Shown here in pieces: positions 34,078-42,941 of a stretch of 64,000 nt of DNA (positions are counted from its first letter, which is position 1; each line of letters opens with the position of its first letter). Source of the stretch: CAYUVH01 sp964448135 (lineage in GTDB: Bacteria; Verrucomicrobiota; Verrucomicrobiia; Limisphaerales; UBA8199); assembly GCA_964448135.1 (NCBI GenBank), contig CAYUVH010000036.1:1-64000 (forward strand), given 5' to 3'. The notes below the pieces were generated by a model. The model searched no databases. It saw only the letters and a program-made list of their open reading frames with translations, and was not told the DNA's origin. The position numbers and the translations under genes are program-made.

Positions 34078-34704
34078 TCAAGGCCGCAAAAACTTCGCCA
34101 CCGCCTCGCCGCGCGAATGCACGTGCAGTTTGGAGTAGATTCCCTTGATGTGAATGCGGATGGTATCGATGCTCACCGAGAGCAGGTCGGAAATCTCCTT
34201 GTACGGCAGGCCCTTCGCCAGGTACTCCAATACTTCGCGCTCGCGACGGGACAGTTTGTCAATGTCACTGCCCGCGCTGCCGCGCAGGTTGAAATATTGC
34301 ACCACCTTGCGGGCAATATGGCCGGTCATCGGGGAATTCCCGCGATGCACATCGGCGATGGCGGCAAGAATCTCCGTCTGCGGCGTGCGCTTGAGCAGGT
34401 AACCGCTCGCGCCGGCCACCAGCGAATTGAAAATCTTGTCGCTGTCCTCATAGACCGTCAGCATCAGGACCTGCGCGGCCGGGACGAGCGTCTTCAATTG
34501 CCGGACGCATTCGATGCCGTTCATCTTCGGCAGGTTGATATCCATCAGCACCACGTCCGGCGGATCCTCCGGGATGACCATCAGCGCCTCTTCCGCCGTG
34601 CGATAGCTGCCGCAAAAATCGAATCCCGCGGCCTCGCGGATGCGCGTGGCCAGATTCTCACGAATCCAGTCGTCATCCTCAATGATGGATACCTTTATCG
34701 GCAT
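34078..34704 (-). CDS. NarL/FixJ-type response regulator
   Basis: The 208-residue protein has a receiver domain (DDDW near the start, VVLMDINLPKMNGIE with phospho-acceptor Asp about residue 55, conserved Lys in LLKRTPQTE) and a C-terminal LuxR-type helix-turn-helix (LSRREREVLEYLAKGLPYKE). It lies 92 bases downstream of the propeller kinase on the same strand and is its likely partner. Target genes are unknown. An AT-rich stretch (34745-34780) between them may hold a separate promoter. Confidence 0.9.
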   Translation of the reverse strand: MPIKVSIIEDDDWIRENLATRIREAAGFDFCGSYRTAEEALMVIPEDPPDVVLMDINLPKMNGIECVRQLKTLVPAAQVLMLTVYEDSDKIFNSLVAGASGYLLKRTPQTEILAAIADVHRGNSPMTGHIARKVVQYFNLRGSAGSDIDKLSRREREVLEYLAKGLPYKEISDLLSVSIDTIRIHIKGIYSKLHVHSRGEAVAKFLRP

Positions 34705-34796
34705 ACTGTCAGCCAGCTACCATGCACGATTCCGGCAGCTTGGTAAATCACACGAATATGTATATACCATTTGGTCTATTGACTTAGTGCCGGCCT

Positions 34797-37700
34797 CTAT
34801 GCCTGCATGACAATGCGGGTGCCCTCGCCGGGCCGGCTCTCGATGGTCAGCCGGCCGCCGATCTTCCGCAATCGCTGGCGCATGTTGTCCAAACCGTTGC
34901 CCCCGGACCGCTTCTGATCCAGGGCGAAGCCCCGGCCGTTGTCCGCGATCGAAATCGTCATGCGCCCATCGTTCAGCGTGAGACCGACCTGTACCTCGCT
35001 CGCCTTGGAATGCTTCAGCACGTTGTTGAACGCCTCCTTTACCGCCATGAACAGATTATGCCGGATCTCGGTCGAAAGCGCCTGGTTGGGTAATTGCGCG
35101 GGCACATCCATGCGGCAGCGAACGTCCGTGTTTTGGAAGTACTCCTGCGCGTACGAAAAGATGTAATTGGCCAGGTTGTCCAGCGTGTCGTTCTGCGGGT
35201 TGATGGTCCACACGATTTCGTCCATCGCCCGAATGATCTCCCGCGTGGTGCGCGCAATCGTGCGGATATGCGGATGCAACTGGCTGGAGTCCGCGGTTTC
35301 GCGTTCCACCGACTCGGTCACCATCGCCACCTTGGTCAGGCGCGCGCCGACGTCATCATGCAGGTTGGCCGCGATCTGCACGCGCAGCGCCTCGAGCGCG
35401 CGCAGCCGTGCCACGCGGGTGCGATACGCGCCCGCCAGCAGCAAACCCAGTCCGGCAACGCACGCCGCGCGGAACCACCACGTCTGCCAGTAATGCGGTA
35501 AAATCACGAACGCCAGCGTCGCTCCCTGGTCATTCCAGACCCCGTCGTTGTTGCAACCGATGACGTGAAACCGGTAATTGCCGTGCTGCAGATTATTGTA
35601 GCGCGCGGTGCGCTCGGTCCCCGCGTCAATCCAGCCCGTGTCCGCCCCTTCCAGCCAGTACTTGAAACGATTCTTTTCCGGCGCCTGCAAACTCAGCGCG
35701 GTGTAGCGAATCTCCACGTCGCCGCGTCCGGAGGGGATTTGCAGCGCCTTGCCCGAGCCCGGCGAACCCGCCAGCCTGGTATCCAGCCAGCGATCCAGCA
35801 CCCCGCGCAACCGCTGCTTCTCGCCGATCACCTCGTCAATGAACACCGGCGGCACGTTCGTGTTCACCTTGATGCGCGTCTCGACCGATACCACCCCGCG
35901 GATCGTCGGAAACCACAGCCGCCCGTCGCGCCCTTTGCAGGCCGCCGGTTTGGCGACACCGTTGCATTGTTTGCTCAGCAGACCGTCCGATTTGCCGAAC
36001 ACCGTGCACGTGACCGCTTTGCGCGCGCCGCGATGCAGCTCCTCCAATTCCTTCCGCGCCACGCGAAAGATTCCGTTCCGGCAGCTCATCCAGAAGTATC
36101 CCGCCTCGTCCTCAATGATCTCGTAAATCTCGTCGCTGAATAATCCCTGCGCGGTGGTGCAGGCGGAAAACTTTCCGTCGCGATATTGGTTCAACCCGCC
36201 CGCGCGCGTTCCGATCCACAAGGTATGCTCGCCGTCCTCGTACAGCGCCGTCACCGTGCTGTTCGAAAGCCCCTCCTTGGTGCCGAAGTTGGTGAAACTC
36301 TTTCCGTCCCACCGGCTTAGTCCGTTCTCCGTCCCCACCCAAAGATTCCCGGCACTGTCTTCGCACAGCGCGAAAATGGTCTCGTTCGGCAGCCCCTGCC
36401 CGGTGCCGTACTCGATCACCTTATTATTGCGCCAGAATTTCAACTTGCGGCTGCTGCCGATCCAAAGCCCGCCCTGCCGGTCCTCGTGGATGACCCGGAT
36501 GGCGTCCCGGGCCAATGTGCCGTTGTGCCGAAAACTGTTCGTGTATCCGTTCTTGAAGCGGTCCAAGCCGCCGCCCGATTCCATGCCGATCCACAGGCTG
36601 CCGTCGGTGCCCTCGTGCAGGGCGAGCACGCGATCATCCGTAAGGCCCTCGCGAAAACCGGTGATTTTTCCGTCCTTCAATTGGTCCAGCCCGCCGCCCC
36701 ACGTGGCCACCCAGATCGCGCCGTTCCGATCCGCGCACACGGACATGATGTTGTTCTCGGTCAACCCCTGTTGCGAGGTGTAGGTCCGAAACCGCGCCGG
36801 GTTCAGCCGATACAAACCGTCCTTGGCGCCGACCCACACGTTGCCTTCGCGATCTTCAAAAATCGTATAAATGCGGTCGGAATAGACCGCCTCGGAGCCC
36901 GTGCCGCGAACGATCTTTCCGTTCACCAGCCGCGCCAGCCCGGCATAGGTGCCGATCCAGCATTGACCGGAGGAATCCTCGCAATACGCGTTTACGATGG
37001 TGCTCGGCAACTTTTCCGTCTGGTTGGTGCCGTAAAAAATCTGCGAGTCATCGCGCACTTCCGTCAGTCCGTCGTTCGACCCGGTCCAGATGTTGCCATG
37101 CGAATCCCGTGAGATGAAACGCAAGGCATTGCCCGGCCAGGTGGGGCTGAAGGTGATCGTCGTGCCCAACACCACCCCCTCGGGGCTCATGGTGCTGAGG
37201 CCACGTCGGGTGGCGACGCGTAAATTACCGTGATCGTCCTGCGTCACCCCGCGCACCGAATTGTCGGCCAGTCCGTGTTTTTCCGCAAAGATGGTGATCT
37301 TGCCGTCCTTGTAACGCGTGAGTCCGCTTTCGCTGCAAATCCAGAGCGCCCCATCCTTGCTTTCGAATAAACAGCGGTTCGTGTTGCTCGGCAGGCCGTC
37401 CGTTTCGGTAAGCCGCGTGATCGTTCCGTCTTTCAGCCGCAGCACACCGTAGTTGTCACAGGCAATCCACAGGCTGCCATCCCGCGTCGCGCACAAGGCG
37501 CCTATGTATCCGTGCCGGAGTTCCGGGGCGACCCGCTCATCCAGCGGCGTGAAGCGCACCCCATCGAAACACGCCATGCCGTCTTCCGTTCCCACCCACA
37601 GATAACCGTCCTGCGTCTGGGCAATGGCCCGCACGGAGATTTGCGGCAACCCTTCGTCCGTCTGCCAGACCCGCGCGGCATACGGCATCGGAGAAACGTT

Positions 37701-37853
37701 GGCGGCAGCGGCAATCCACGAGGCACAGAGCCAGACGAACCAGGCACCCACCCACCGCGCCAAATGGCCTCTCCCCGGAGCGCGGCTGTCCTCAGCCACA
37801 GCGCGCACGATTTCTACTCCGCGGTCGAACGTTGTAGCTGGCCGGATACCCAT
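34797..37853 (-). CDS. Two-component sensor kinase with periplasmic beta-propellers
   Basis: This about 1018-residue protein has a membrane signal anchor (WVGAWFVWLCASWIAAAA) and about 12-14 propeller blades of the LWIGTEDGLARF type forming two propellers. A Y_Y_Y domain (about 700-790) follows, then one membrane span, a HisKA_3 dimerisation domain with the phospho-His in ANLHDDVGARLTKV, and an HATPase domain (NNVLKH, DNGRGF, GNGLDNMRQR). It is built like hybrid polysaccharide sensors, but without its own receiver. The start is uncertain: ATG 37853 or the longer frame to 37976. The partner is the NarL-type regulator downstream; ligand unknown. Confidence 0.88.
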   Translation of the reverse strand: MGIRPATTFDRGVEIVRAVAEDSRAPGRGHLARWVGAWFVWLCASWIAAAANVSPMPYAARVWQTDEGLPQISVRAIAQTQDGYLWVGTEDGMACFDGVRFTPLDERVAPELRHGYIGALCATRDGSLWIACDNYGVLRLKDGTITRLTETDGLPSNTNRCLFESKDGALWICSESGLTRYKDGKITIFAEKHGLADNSVRGVTQDDHGNLRVATRRGLSTMSPEGVVLGTTITFSPTWPGNALRFISRDSHGNIWTGSNDGLTEVRDDSQIFYGTNQTEKLPSTIVNAYCEDSSGQCWIGTYAGLARLVNGKIVRGTGSEAVYSDRIYTIFEDREGNVWVGAKDGLYRLNPARFRTYTSQQGLTENNIMSVCADRNGAIWVATWGGGLDQLKDGKITGFREGLTDDRVLALHEGTDGSLWIGMESGGGLDRFKNGYTNSFRHNGTLARDAIRVIHEDRQGGLWIGSSRKLKFWRNNKVIEYGTGQGLPNETIFALCEDSAGNLWVGTENGLSRWDGKSFTNFGTKEGLSNSTVTALYEDGEHTLWIGTRAGGLNQYRDGKFSACTTAQGLFSDEIYEIIEDEAGYFWMSCRNGIFRVARKELEELHRGARKAVTCTVFGKSDGLLSKQCNGVAKPAACKGRDGRLWFPTIRGVVSVETRIKVNTNVPPVFIDEVIGEKQRLRGVLDRWLDTRLAGSPGSGKALQIPSGRGDVEIRYTALSLQAPEKNRFKYWLEGADTGWIDAGTERTARYNNLQHGNYRFHVIGCNNDGVWNDQGATLAFVILPHYWQTWWFRAACVAGLGLLLAGAYRTRVARLRALEALRVQIAANLHDDVGARLTKVAMVTESVERETADSSQLHPHIRTIARTTREIIRAMDEIVWTINPQNDTLDNLANYIFSYAQEYFQNTDVRCRMDVPAQLPNQALSTEIRHNLFMAVKEAFNNVLKHSKASEVQVGLTLNDGRMTISIADNGRGFALDQKRSGGNGLDNMRQRLRKIGGRLTIESRPGEGTRIVMQA

Positions 37854-38012
37854 TCGAAAGCGCTGCAGTTGAACACCCGCCTTCGCCAGGAAGTTGCCGG
37901 GAGGCAGGCCGCGACGCAGGGTGGGCGGTCTGCGCCGATGCCGAAAACAACCCGAACCTGAAGAGAGCGTTTGCACGGCGAGTTCGGTGTCTGTATGTTG
38001 GCCTTACGGGTG

Positions 38013-38088
38013 GCCCCCATAGCTCAAATGGATAGAGCAGCGGTTTCCTAAACCGTGGATCCCTGTTCAATTCAGGGTGGGGGTACCA
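38013..38088 (+). tRNA. tRNA-Arg (CCT anticodon)
   Basis: A canonical 76-base tRNA is present: acceptor GCCCCCA/TGGGGGT, D-arm TAGCTCAAATGGATAGAGC, anticodon stem GCGGT/ACCGT with loop TTCCTAA (anticodon CCT, decoding AGG), T-arm CCCTG TTCAATT CAGGG, and an encoded ACCA end. It is divergent from the kinase gene. Confidence 0.93.
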
Positions 38089-38225
38089 ATTTCGACCGGT
38101 ATTCCTGCGGAAGCTATTTACACCGGTGAGGCCGCCCGGTGCAACTGTCGAATCAGAATTTTGGTGGGGCGTTTATCCCGGGCCCGGCCGCCAAGGCCGC
38201 CGGACCCGGAACGCTTCAAGGATGT

Positions 38226-38558
38226 TTAAAGCTTTGTCTTTCCAGCAGCGCGGACCTTCGCCCAACGGGCCCGGGCAATCGCCGCCAGCCGCGCGCGCGC
38301 GGCCGGGGAGAATTTCTTGCTCGGAGCCGGCTTGACGGGTCGGCCGCCAGCGGCGGCGTGGACCTTCGCCCAGCGTCGGCGGGCCGCGGCAGCAATTCTG
38401 GCTCTGCCGGCGGCGCTGATGTGTCTGGTTTTGCCGTTGGTTGAACCGGTCGCGGCGGATTCGCCGAGTAAGAGCCTGAGTTCGGCTTCAAGCCCTTCGA
38501 TTTTTTCTTTGATGACAGCTGCTTTGCGCAACTGTCCTGGAGTGATGTTGAGTAGCAT
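38226..38558 (-). CDS. Small basic protein with duplicated ARWAK motif
   Basis: The 110-residue protein has an N-terminal helical region (ITPGQLRKAAVIKEKIEGLE) and two repeats of the form (I/F)S.A.RAR(I/L)AA.AR.RWAKV.AA at about residues 47-69 and 83-105, joined by a Lys/Pro linker. The basic, Ala-rich repeats look like short DNA-contacting helices; similar proteins are frequent in Verrucomicrobiota. A nucleoid or regulatory role is an inference. It has no close operon partner. Confidence 0.7.
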   Translation of the reverse strand: MLLNITPGQLRKAAVIKEKIEGLEAELRLLLGESAATGSTNGKTRHISAAGRARIAAAARRRWAKVHAAAGGRPVKPAPSKKFSPAARARLAAIARARWAKVRAAGKTKL

Positions 38559-38655
38559 ACAGTTTACAAATCTAATGGTTTCACAGGGAAGTCAAGCTTG
38601 GCTTATTTTTGCTTGACACAAAAATATGCATTCTTATTCAGTATACATCCTTGCG

Positions 38656-40383
38656 CTATCTCGATAACTCCCGGATTCGCTTGAGATTCTCCCTCGCTTC
38701 ATACTGGTCAGGATCGAGTTTTAACGCCGCCTCATAGTAGCCGGTGGCCGAGCCTAAGTCGTTGGAATGAACGGAGATGTTCCCTAATACCACATAGGCC
38801 TCCGTGTAATTCGGGTGGTTGGTCAATGCCTGCCGGCAGTAAGTGGCAGACTCATCATAAAGCCCCGACCGATAGCGGTTTACCGCTTCGTTATAGCACA
38901 GGCGCGCGATCGCACCTTTCACTTCGGCGACGGATTTGCTGTCCGGATTCCAGTTGTGATGCGGGTAATATTTGATGGCTCGTTCGTAGAATTCGCGAGC
39001 TTGCACTGGGTCTTGCGCGGCTTCGGCGGCGACGGCGAGTTGGTAGTTCGCCCGGGGGTTTTCCGGCTGCTGCGCGTACACCACCGTCCAGAGTGTCTTC
39101 GCATCCCGCCAGTCAAAGTTTCTCTGGAATGTCATCACGCCAAAGCCCAATGAGCCCAGCAAGGCCGTGCCGAGAAACAACCTGTGCCAAGCTTCCCGCG
39201 TTATTTGGACCGCGAGGGCTGTTACCATCAGCGCGACGCTCACCGACGGGAGATAGAGAAATCGTTCACCCAGAAATGCTCCAATCGAAATGATATTCGA
39301 CACCGGGAGTAAAGTGACCAAGAACCACGCAATCGCGAAAGTCACCCCCGCGGCTTTGACCCGCAGCTTCCAACCGACAAGCAACAATCCCACCATTACC
39401 ACTCCCGGAACGATCACGGACAGATCGAGAATACTGACAGGCCACGGAACGTCGCTGTAGTCCGGGCTCAAACTGTACGGCGCCACGAGCAACCGAAGAT
39501 AGTAACCCATGACTTTGATCACCGTAAGTAACCGATGAAAAAAATCCTGCTGATAAAGAATCCCGGTCTGTTGCGTGGACACGAATCCATGCAGAACACT
39601 GAAACGAGCTATTAGATAAATCACCAGCCCTCCAGCATATGACACCCGCTCCCGCCAGCGAAAAGGTCGGCGTACCAGCCATTCATAAATGAAGATCATT
39701 ACCGGGATCGTGACCGCGATTTCCTTGCATAGCAGCGCCAGCAAAAAACAGACCGGCGCCGCCACCCACTGCCCCCGGAGATGAAAAATGAAGGTCAGCA
39801 ATCCGAACAACGCTGCCAGCAATTCGGTCCGCCCCACCACCATATCCACCGCTTCTGTGTGAACGGGGTGCAATGCAAACAACAATGTTGCTACCGCGAC
39901 TAGGAGAGGACTGACCTGGCGCGTATCCCCTTCTCCTTCTCTGGAGGAGAGGGCCGGCTTGTTCGCCGTAGTCCTGACGGAGGTGGAGGAGAGGAGGCCG
40001 CCCGAAAAACCAGTTGACTGGGCCGCCCCGCCCTGCCCGCCACTCAACATCGCCAACAACACAAAGACCAATCCCGCGTTCGCGGCATTAAGCATGAGAT
40101 TCACCAGGTGAAACCATGCCGGATTGTTTCCCGCGACCGCGTAATCCACCGCGAAGGTCGCCACTACCAGTGGCCGGTAAAGCAATACCCCCGACGCATA
40201 CGGCGTGTTCGCCCAGTAATTCGAAACGAAAATCTTCGGCAGATTCCCCAGGTTGCGAATCAAGGAGTTGTCACGAATGATGGCAGTGTCATCGAGATTG
40301 AAGTCGTTCCGCAGGCAGTTCGCATAAACCGCGCCGGTGATCAGCGCGACCGCGATAAGATAGGGCAGATGTTTCTTCGACAT
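38656..40383 (-). CDS. Polytopic membrane protein with C-terminal TPRs (TMTC-like)
   Basis: The 575-residue protein has about 10 membrane spans and a first loop CLRNDFNLDDTAIIRDN, the acidic DD motif of GT-C/TMTC-type O-mannosyltransferases. Three TPR units end the protein (NYQLAVAAEAAQDPVQAREF; YNEAVNRYRSGLYDESATYC; YVVLGNISVHSNDLGSATGY). It may transfer sugars from polyprenyl carriers, as the DUF2723 protein may. A cytoplasmic or periplasmic loop (about residues 126-162) is encoded by an inserted dispersed repeat. ATG 40383 is used over a longer frame. Confidence 0.75.
   Translation of the reverse strand: MSKKHLPYLIAVALITGAVYANCLRNDFNLDDTAIIRDNSLIRNLGNLPKIFVSNYWANTPYASGVLLYRPLVVATFAVDYAVAGNNPAWFHLVNLMLNAANAGLVFVLLAMLSGGQGGAAQSTGFSGGLLSSTSVRTTANKPALSSREGEGDTRQVSPLLVAVATLLFALHPVHTEAVDMVVGRTELLAALFGLLTFIFHLRGQWVAAPVCFLLALLCKEIAVTIPVMIFIYEWLVRRPFRWRERVSYAGGLVIYLIARFSVLHGFVSTQQTGILYQQDFFHRLLTVIKVMGYYLRLLVAPYSLSPDYSDVPWPVSILDLSVIVPGVVMVGLLLVGWKLRVKAAGVTFAIAWFLVTLLPVSNIISIGAFLGERFLYLPSVSVALMVTALAVQITREAWHRLFLGTALLGSLGFGVMTFQRNFDWRDAKTLWTVVYAQQPENPRANYQLAVAAEAAQDPVQAREFYERAIKYYPHHNWNPDSKSVAEVKGAIARLCYNEAVNRYRSGLYDESATYCRQALTNHPNYTEAYVVLGNISVHSNDLGSATGYYEAALKLDPDQYEARENLKRIRELSR
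39918..40012 (-). repeat. Dispersed repeat inserted in a coding region
   Basis: The segment CTCTGGAGGAGAGGGCCGG and its flanks match the repeat at 51876-51910 and, more loosely, 44976-45005. Here it lies in frame in the TMTC-like gene and encodes a low-complexity Ser/Thr-rich loop. No frameshift results. Confidence 0.7.
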
Positions 40384-40437
40384 GCTTTGCCGACGTGCGC
40401 AGGCTGCCCGGCCCCGCACTATCATGTCAATTTCTTA

Positions 40438-40637
40438 CCGGAGCGCGGACATTCCTGTCCGCAGCATCGTCCGAAAACCTGCTGCCGAATTCCGCACCCA
40501 AACCGCCTCCCGAAATCTGCGGCAAGCCCATGGCGACTTCGAGCTTCGTCATTCTTTCGTCATTCGACATTAGGATTTCGTCATTTTCCATCCTTTGCCT
40601 TTTCAAGGCGCGCCCAACCGACAATAATCCCCCCGTT
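40438..40637. repeat. Intergenic repeat block (GCGGACATTCCTGTCCGC and others)
   Basis: The palindrome GCGGACATTCCTGTCCGC at 40444-40461 recurs at 60632-60649 with the same flanks (GTCCGAAAACC / GTACGAAAACC). Further on, the GTCATTC-rich sequence at 40550-40590 resembles 53419-53470. No gene is seen in these 200 bases. Confidence 0.65.
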
Positions 40638-40892
40638 GTGAAAGAAACCAAAAAGCGCCTCGTCCTCATCATCCTGTCCAACCGCCTCCATTTTCACGCC
40701 AAAAAACATTTCATCGAACTGACCTGCAATCGCGAAGGAGACATTGCCAGCCAGCGCCGCCTGCCGCGTGCGCCCACCAAGGCCCGCTTCGACGAGGTTT
40801 GGGAAAACGACGAGGGCCGGAGCGATTTCGACTCCTGCCACAGCTTCAAAAAGAAATACACCCACAAGCTCATCCGCAAAACCCAGGCGTGA
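40638..40892 (+). CDS. Small basic hypothetical protein
   Basis: The 84-residue protein begins at GTG (KETKKRLVLIILSNRLHFHA) and ends KKKYTHKLIRKTQA. Its stop overlaps the start of the secreted propeller gene (TGATG), which supports the reading frame. A short hydrophobic piece (LVLIIL) is too short for a membrane span. Function unknown; the upstream boundary is set by repeat DNA. Confidence 0.55.
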   Translation: MKETKKRLVLIILSNRLHFHAKKHFIELTCNREGDIASQRRLPRAPTKARFDEVWENDEGRSDFDSCHSFKKKYTHKLIRKTQA

Positions 40893-42724
40893 TGTTCCGC
40901 TTGCTCCTACTCTTGGCGGCGCTGCTGACGACCACGCCCCCCTTGCTCGCCGGCCATTTCGAAACCCTCGGCACCCCCGTAAAATCCGTCATGGTGGCCA
41001 CCACCTGCTCCGGCGTGGACGAGCACGGCGACGCCGTCTTCTATTTCAGTTGCTCCCAGCCAGGCGGCAAGCTCCTCCTCGTCCAATACAATCCTCGCAC
41101 CAAGGCCACCCACCAGTGGCCCGCGCCCGTTGGCGAAGGCGCTTGGGCAATGGTTGAAAGTCCCGACCACTGCATCTACCTCGGCACCTGGGAAAGCGGT
41201 TACCTTCTCAAATTCGACCCCACTCACGCCACTAACGGCATCCAATCCCTCGGCAAACCCAGCGCTTCCGAGACTTACATCTGGCAGCTCGCCGTCGGCG
41301 CGGACGGCCGCCTTTACGGCTGCACGTACCCCCAGGCAAAGCTGGTCCGCTACGACCCCAAGGAAAACAAAAGCGAAGATCTCGGCCGCCTCGACCCCAG
41401 CGAGATGTACGCCCGCATGATCCACACGGGCACCAACGGACTGACCTATATCAGTATCGGGACCGTGCACGGACAGATTATCGCCTTCGACCCCGTTGGC
41501 GGTGAACGTCACGGCATGTTCCCGGATGACCAACGGCCTCCAGGCACTCCAAATGTCTATCTTGCGAGCGATGGTCGCGTAGTAGCCAGTGCCGGCAGCC
41601 AGGCCTACGAGTGCGTCGGCAAGACCCTGAAGAAAATCAACGCGCTGCCATCCGCGCCCGCCACTTCTCTCCCGGACGGTCTCACTTTGCTCAAAGCGAC
41701 GGTCGCACGCGGAAACATTGACTGCGAATTCCGCGACCGCGCCGGGACTATTACGAAGCACGAAGTTCGCATCGATGCCGCGCCGGTCGCCCTCTTCGTC
41801 GTCGGTTCCGGTCCAGGCGGCCGCATTTTCGGCAGCACTGCCCTGCCGTTGGAAATGTTCGATTACGCGCCGGCCAAAGGTGAGTTTCGCGATCTGGGCA
41901 ATCCCACGGACGTCGGCGGCGAAATCTATTCCTTCACCACCTCAAGCAACCTTCTCTACCTCTGCGCGTATCCTCGCTCCTACCTCAGCGCCTATGATCC
42001 CACCCTGCCCTGGGACTATGGCCATTCGCCGACCAACAATCCGCGCGGCATCGGCTTCATGGGCGACGGCCATCTACGCCCGCGCGACATGCTCACCGGC
42101 CCGGACGGCCGCATCTACGTCGGCAGCCTCGCGCCTTATGGCCAGGTCGGCGGCGCGCTCGGAATCTTCGATCCCAAATCGAACTCCGTTACCGAAAACT
42201 ACCGGCACATCGTCACCAATCAGGGCATTTCCTCCCTGACTTTTGAGACCAAAACCAAACGCCTTTTTCTCGGCACCGCCACCGAGGCCGGCGGCGGTGC
42301 GCGAGCGGTTGCCCGCGAATGTGTCGTCATGGCCTGGGACCCGGAAACCCGCAAGCCACTCTGGCAGCAAGTCATCGTTCCCGGAGATACCTCCATCTCG
42401 GCCCTCGCCACCGCCCATGGCCGGGTCTTCGGAGTATCACGGCCCTCCGGCACGCTGTTCGTCATTGATCCCTCCGATTTCAAAATCCTCTCCAAATCCA
42501 AATTGGCCGCCGGCAATCTCCTGGACATTTCCCTCGGCTACTATGCCCCCCACGATCGCCTCTACGGCCTCACCGCCCACAGCATCATCGCCATCGACCC
42601 CGAAACCTTCGCCGTCACCGAAGTCGCCCGCGCCCCCGAGCGCATCAACTGCGGCTTCGCCCTCACCGACACCGGCCTCTACTTCGGCTGCGGCCCCCGC
42701 CTCATCCGCTGGCGGTGGGACTAG
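40892..42724 (+). CDS. Secreted beta-propeller protein
   Basis: The 610-residue protein has a signal peptide (MFRLLLLLAALLTTTPPLLA) and many beta-propeller strand repeats, such as DGRLYGCTYPQAKLVRYDPK, DGRIYVGSLAPYG and GRVFGVSRPSGTLFVIDPSD. The pattern resembles SMP-30/lactonase-like or quinoprotein-type propellers. No catalytic residues could be assigned, so enzyme activity is not claimed. It overlaps the 84-residue gene by TGATG. Confidence 0.75.
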   Translation: MFRLLLLLAALLTTTPPLLAGHFETLGTPVKSVMVATTCSGVDEHGDAVFYFSCSQPGGKLLLVQYNPRTKATHQWPAPVGEGAWAMVESPDHCIYLGTWESGYLLKFDPTHATNGIQSLGKPSASETYIWQLAVGADGRLYGCTYPQAKLVRYDPKENKSEDLGRLDPSEMYARMIHTGTNGLTYISIGTVHGQIIAFDPVGGERHGMFPDDQRPPGTPNVYLASDGRVVASAGSQAYECVGKTLKKINALPSAPATSLPDGLTLLKATVARGNIDCEFRDRAGTITKHEVRIDAAPVALFVVGSGPGGRIFGSTALPLEMFDYAPAKGEFRDLGNPTDVGGEIYSFTTSSNLLYLCAYPRSYLSAYDPTLPWDYGHSPTNNPRGIGFMGDGHLRPRDMLTGPDGRIYVGSLAPYGQVGGALGIFDPKSNSVTENYRHIVTNQGISSLTFETKTKRLFLGTATEAGGGARAVARECVVMAWDPETRKPLWQQVIVPGDTSISALATAHGRVFGVSRPSGTLFVIDPSDFKILSKSKLAAGNLLDISLGYYAPHDRLYGLTAHSIIAIDPETFAVTEVARAPERINCGFALTDTGLYFGCGPRLIRWRWD

Positions 42725-42728
42725 CCCT

Positions 42729-42787
42729 GTGGAGGCAGGCGTCCCGCCTGCCGTAGAGCCGGGCGTCCCGCCCGGCGGCCAAAACCT
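42729..42787 (+). repeat. Double-hairpin GTCCC repeat, copy 2
   Basis: Same element as at 27257-27313: GGCAGGCG-TCC-CGCCTGCC, GTAGA, GCCGGGCG-TCC-CGCCCGGC, GGCCAAAACC. It starts 4 bases after the stop of the propeller gene in the sense direction. Confidence 0.8.
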
Positions 42788-42843
42788 CAGAAACACCCCG
42801 CAGCTTCCAAATCGCCCGCAGCCGTTATCACCACCTTCCACCT

Positions 42844-42888
42844 GTCTCACCCGTCCCACCGGTCCCAAACGTCCCACTCGTCCCATTC
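42844..42888 (+). repeat. 9-base GTCCCA array upstream of moxR
   Basis: Five consecutive 9-base units begin with GTC at 42844, 42853, 42862, 42871 and 42880 (consensus GTCCCANNC, first unit GTCTCA). It ends 53 bases before the moxR start. A second 9-base array, GTCAATCCG three times, lies at 55663-55689. Confidence 0.75.
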
Positions 42889-42941
42889 CACCAGCCACCA
42901 CGCTTGAGTCGCCCCCCACCTTGGACTAGATTGCCCGTCAC

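Noticed and set aside
42844..42888. CRISPR array
   Set aside because: Units are 9 bases with no spacers; no cas genes are in the window. No CRISPR array was found anywhere in the 64 kb.
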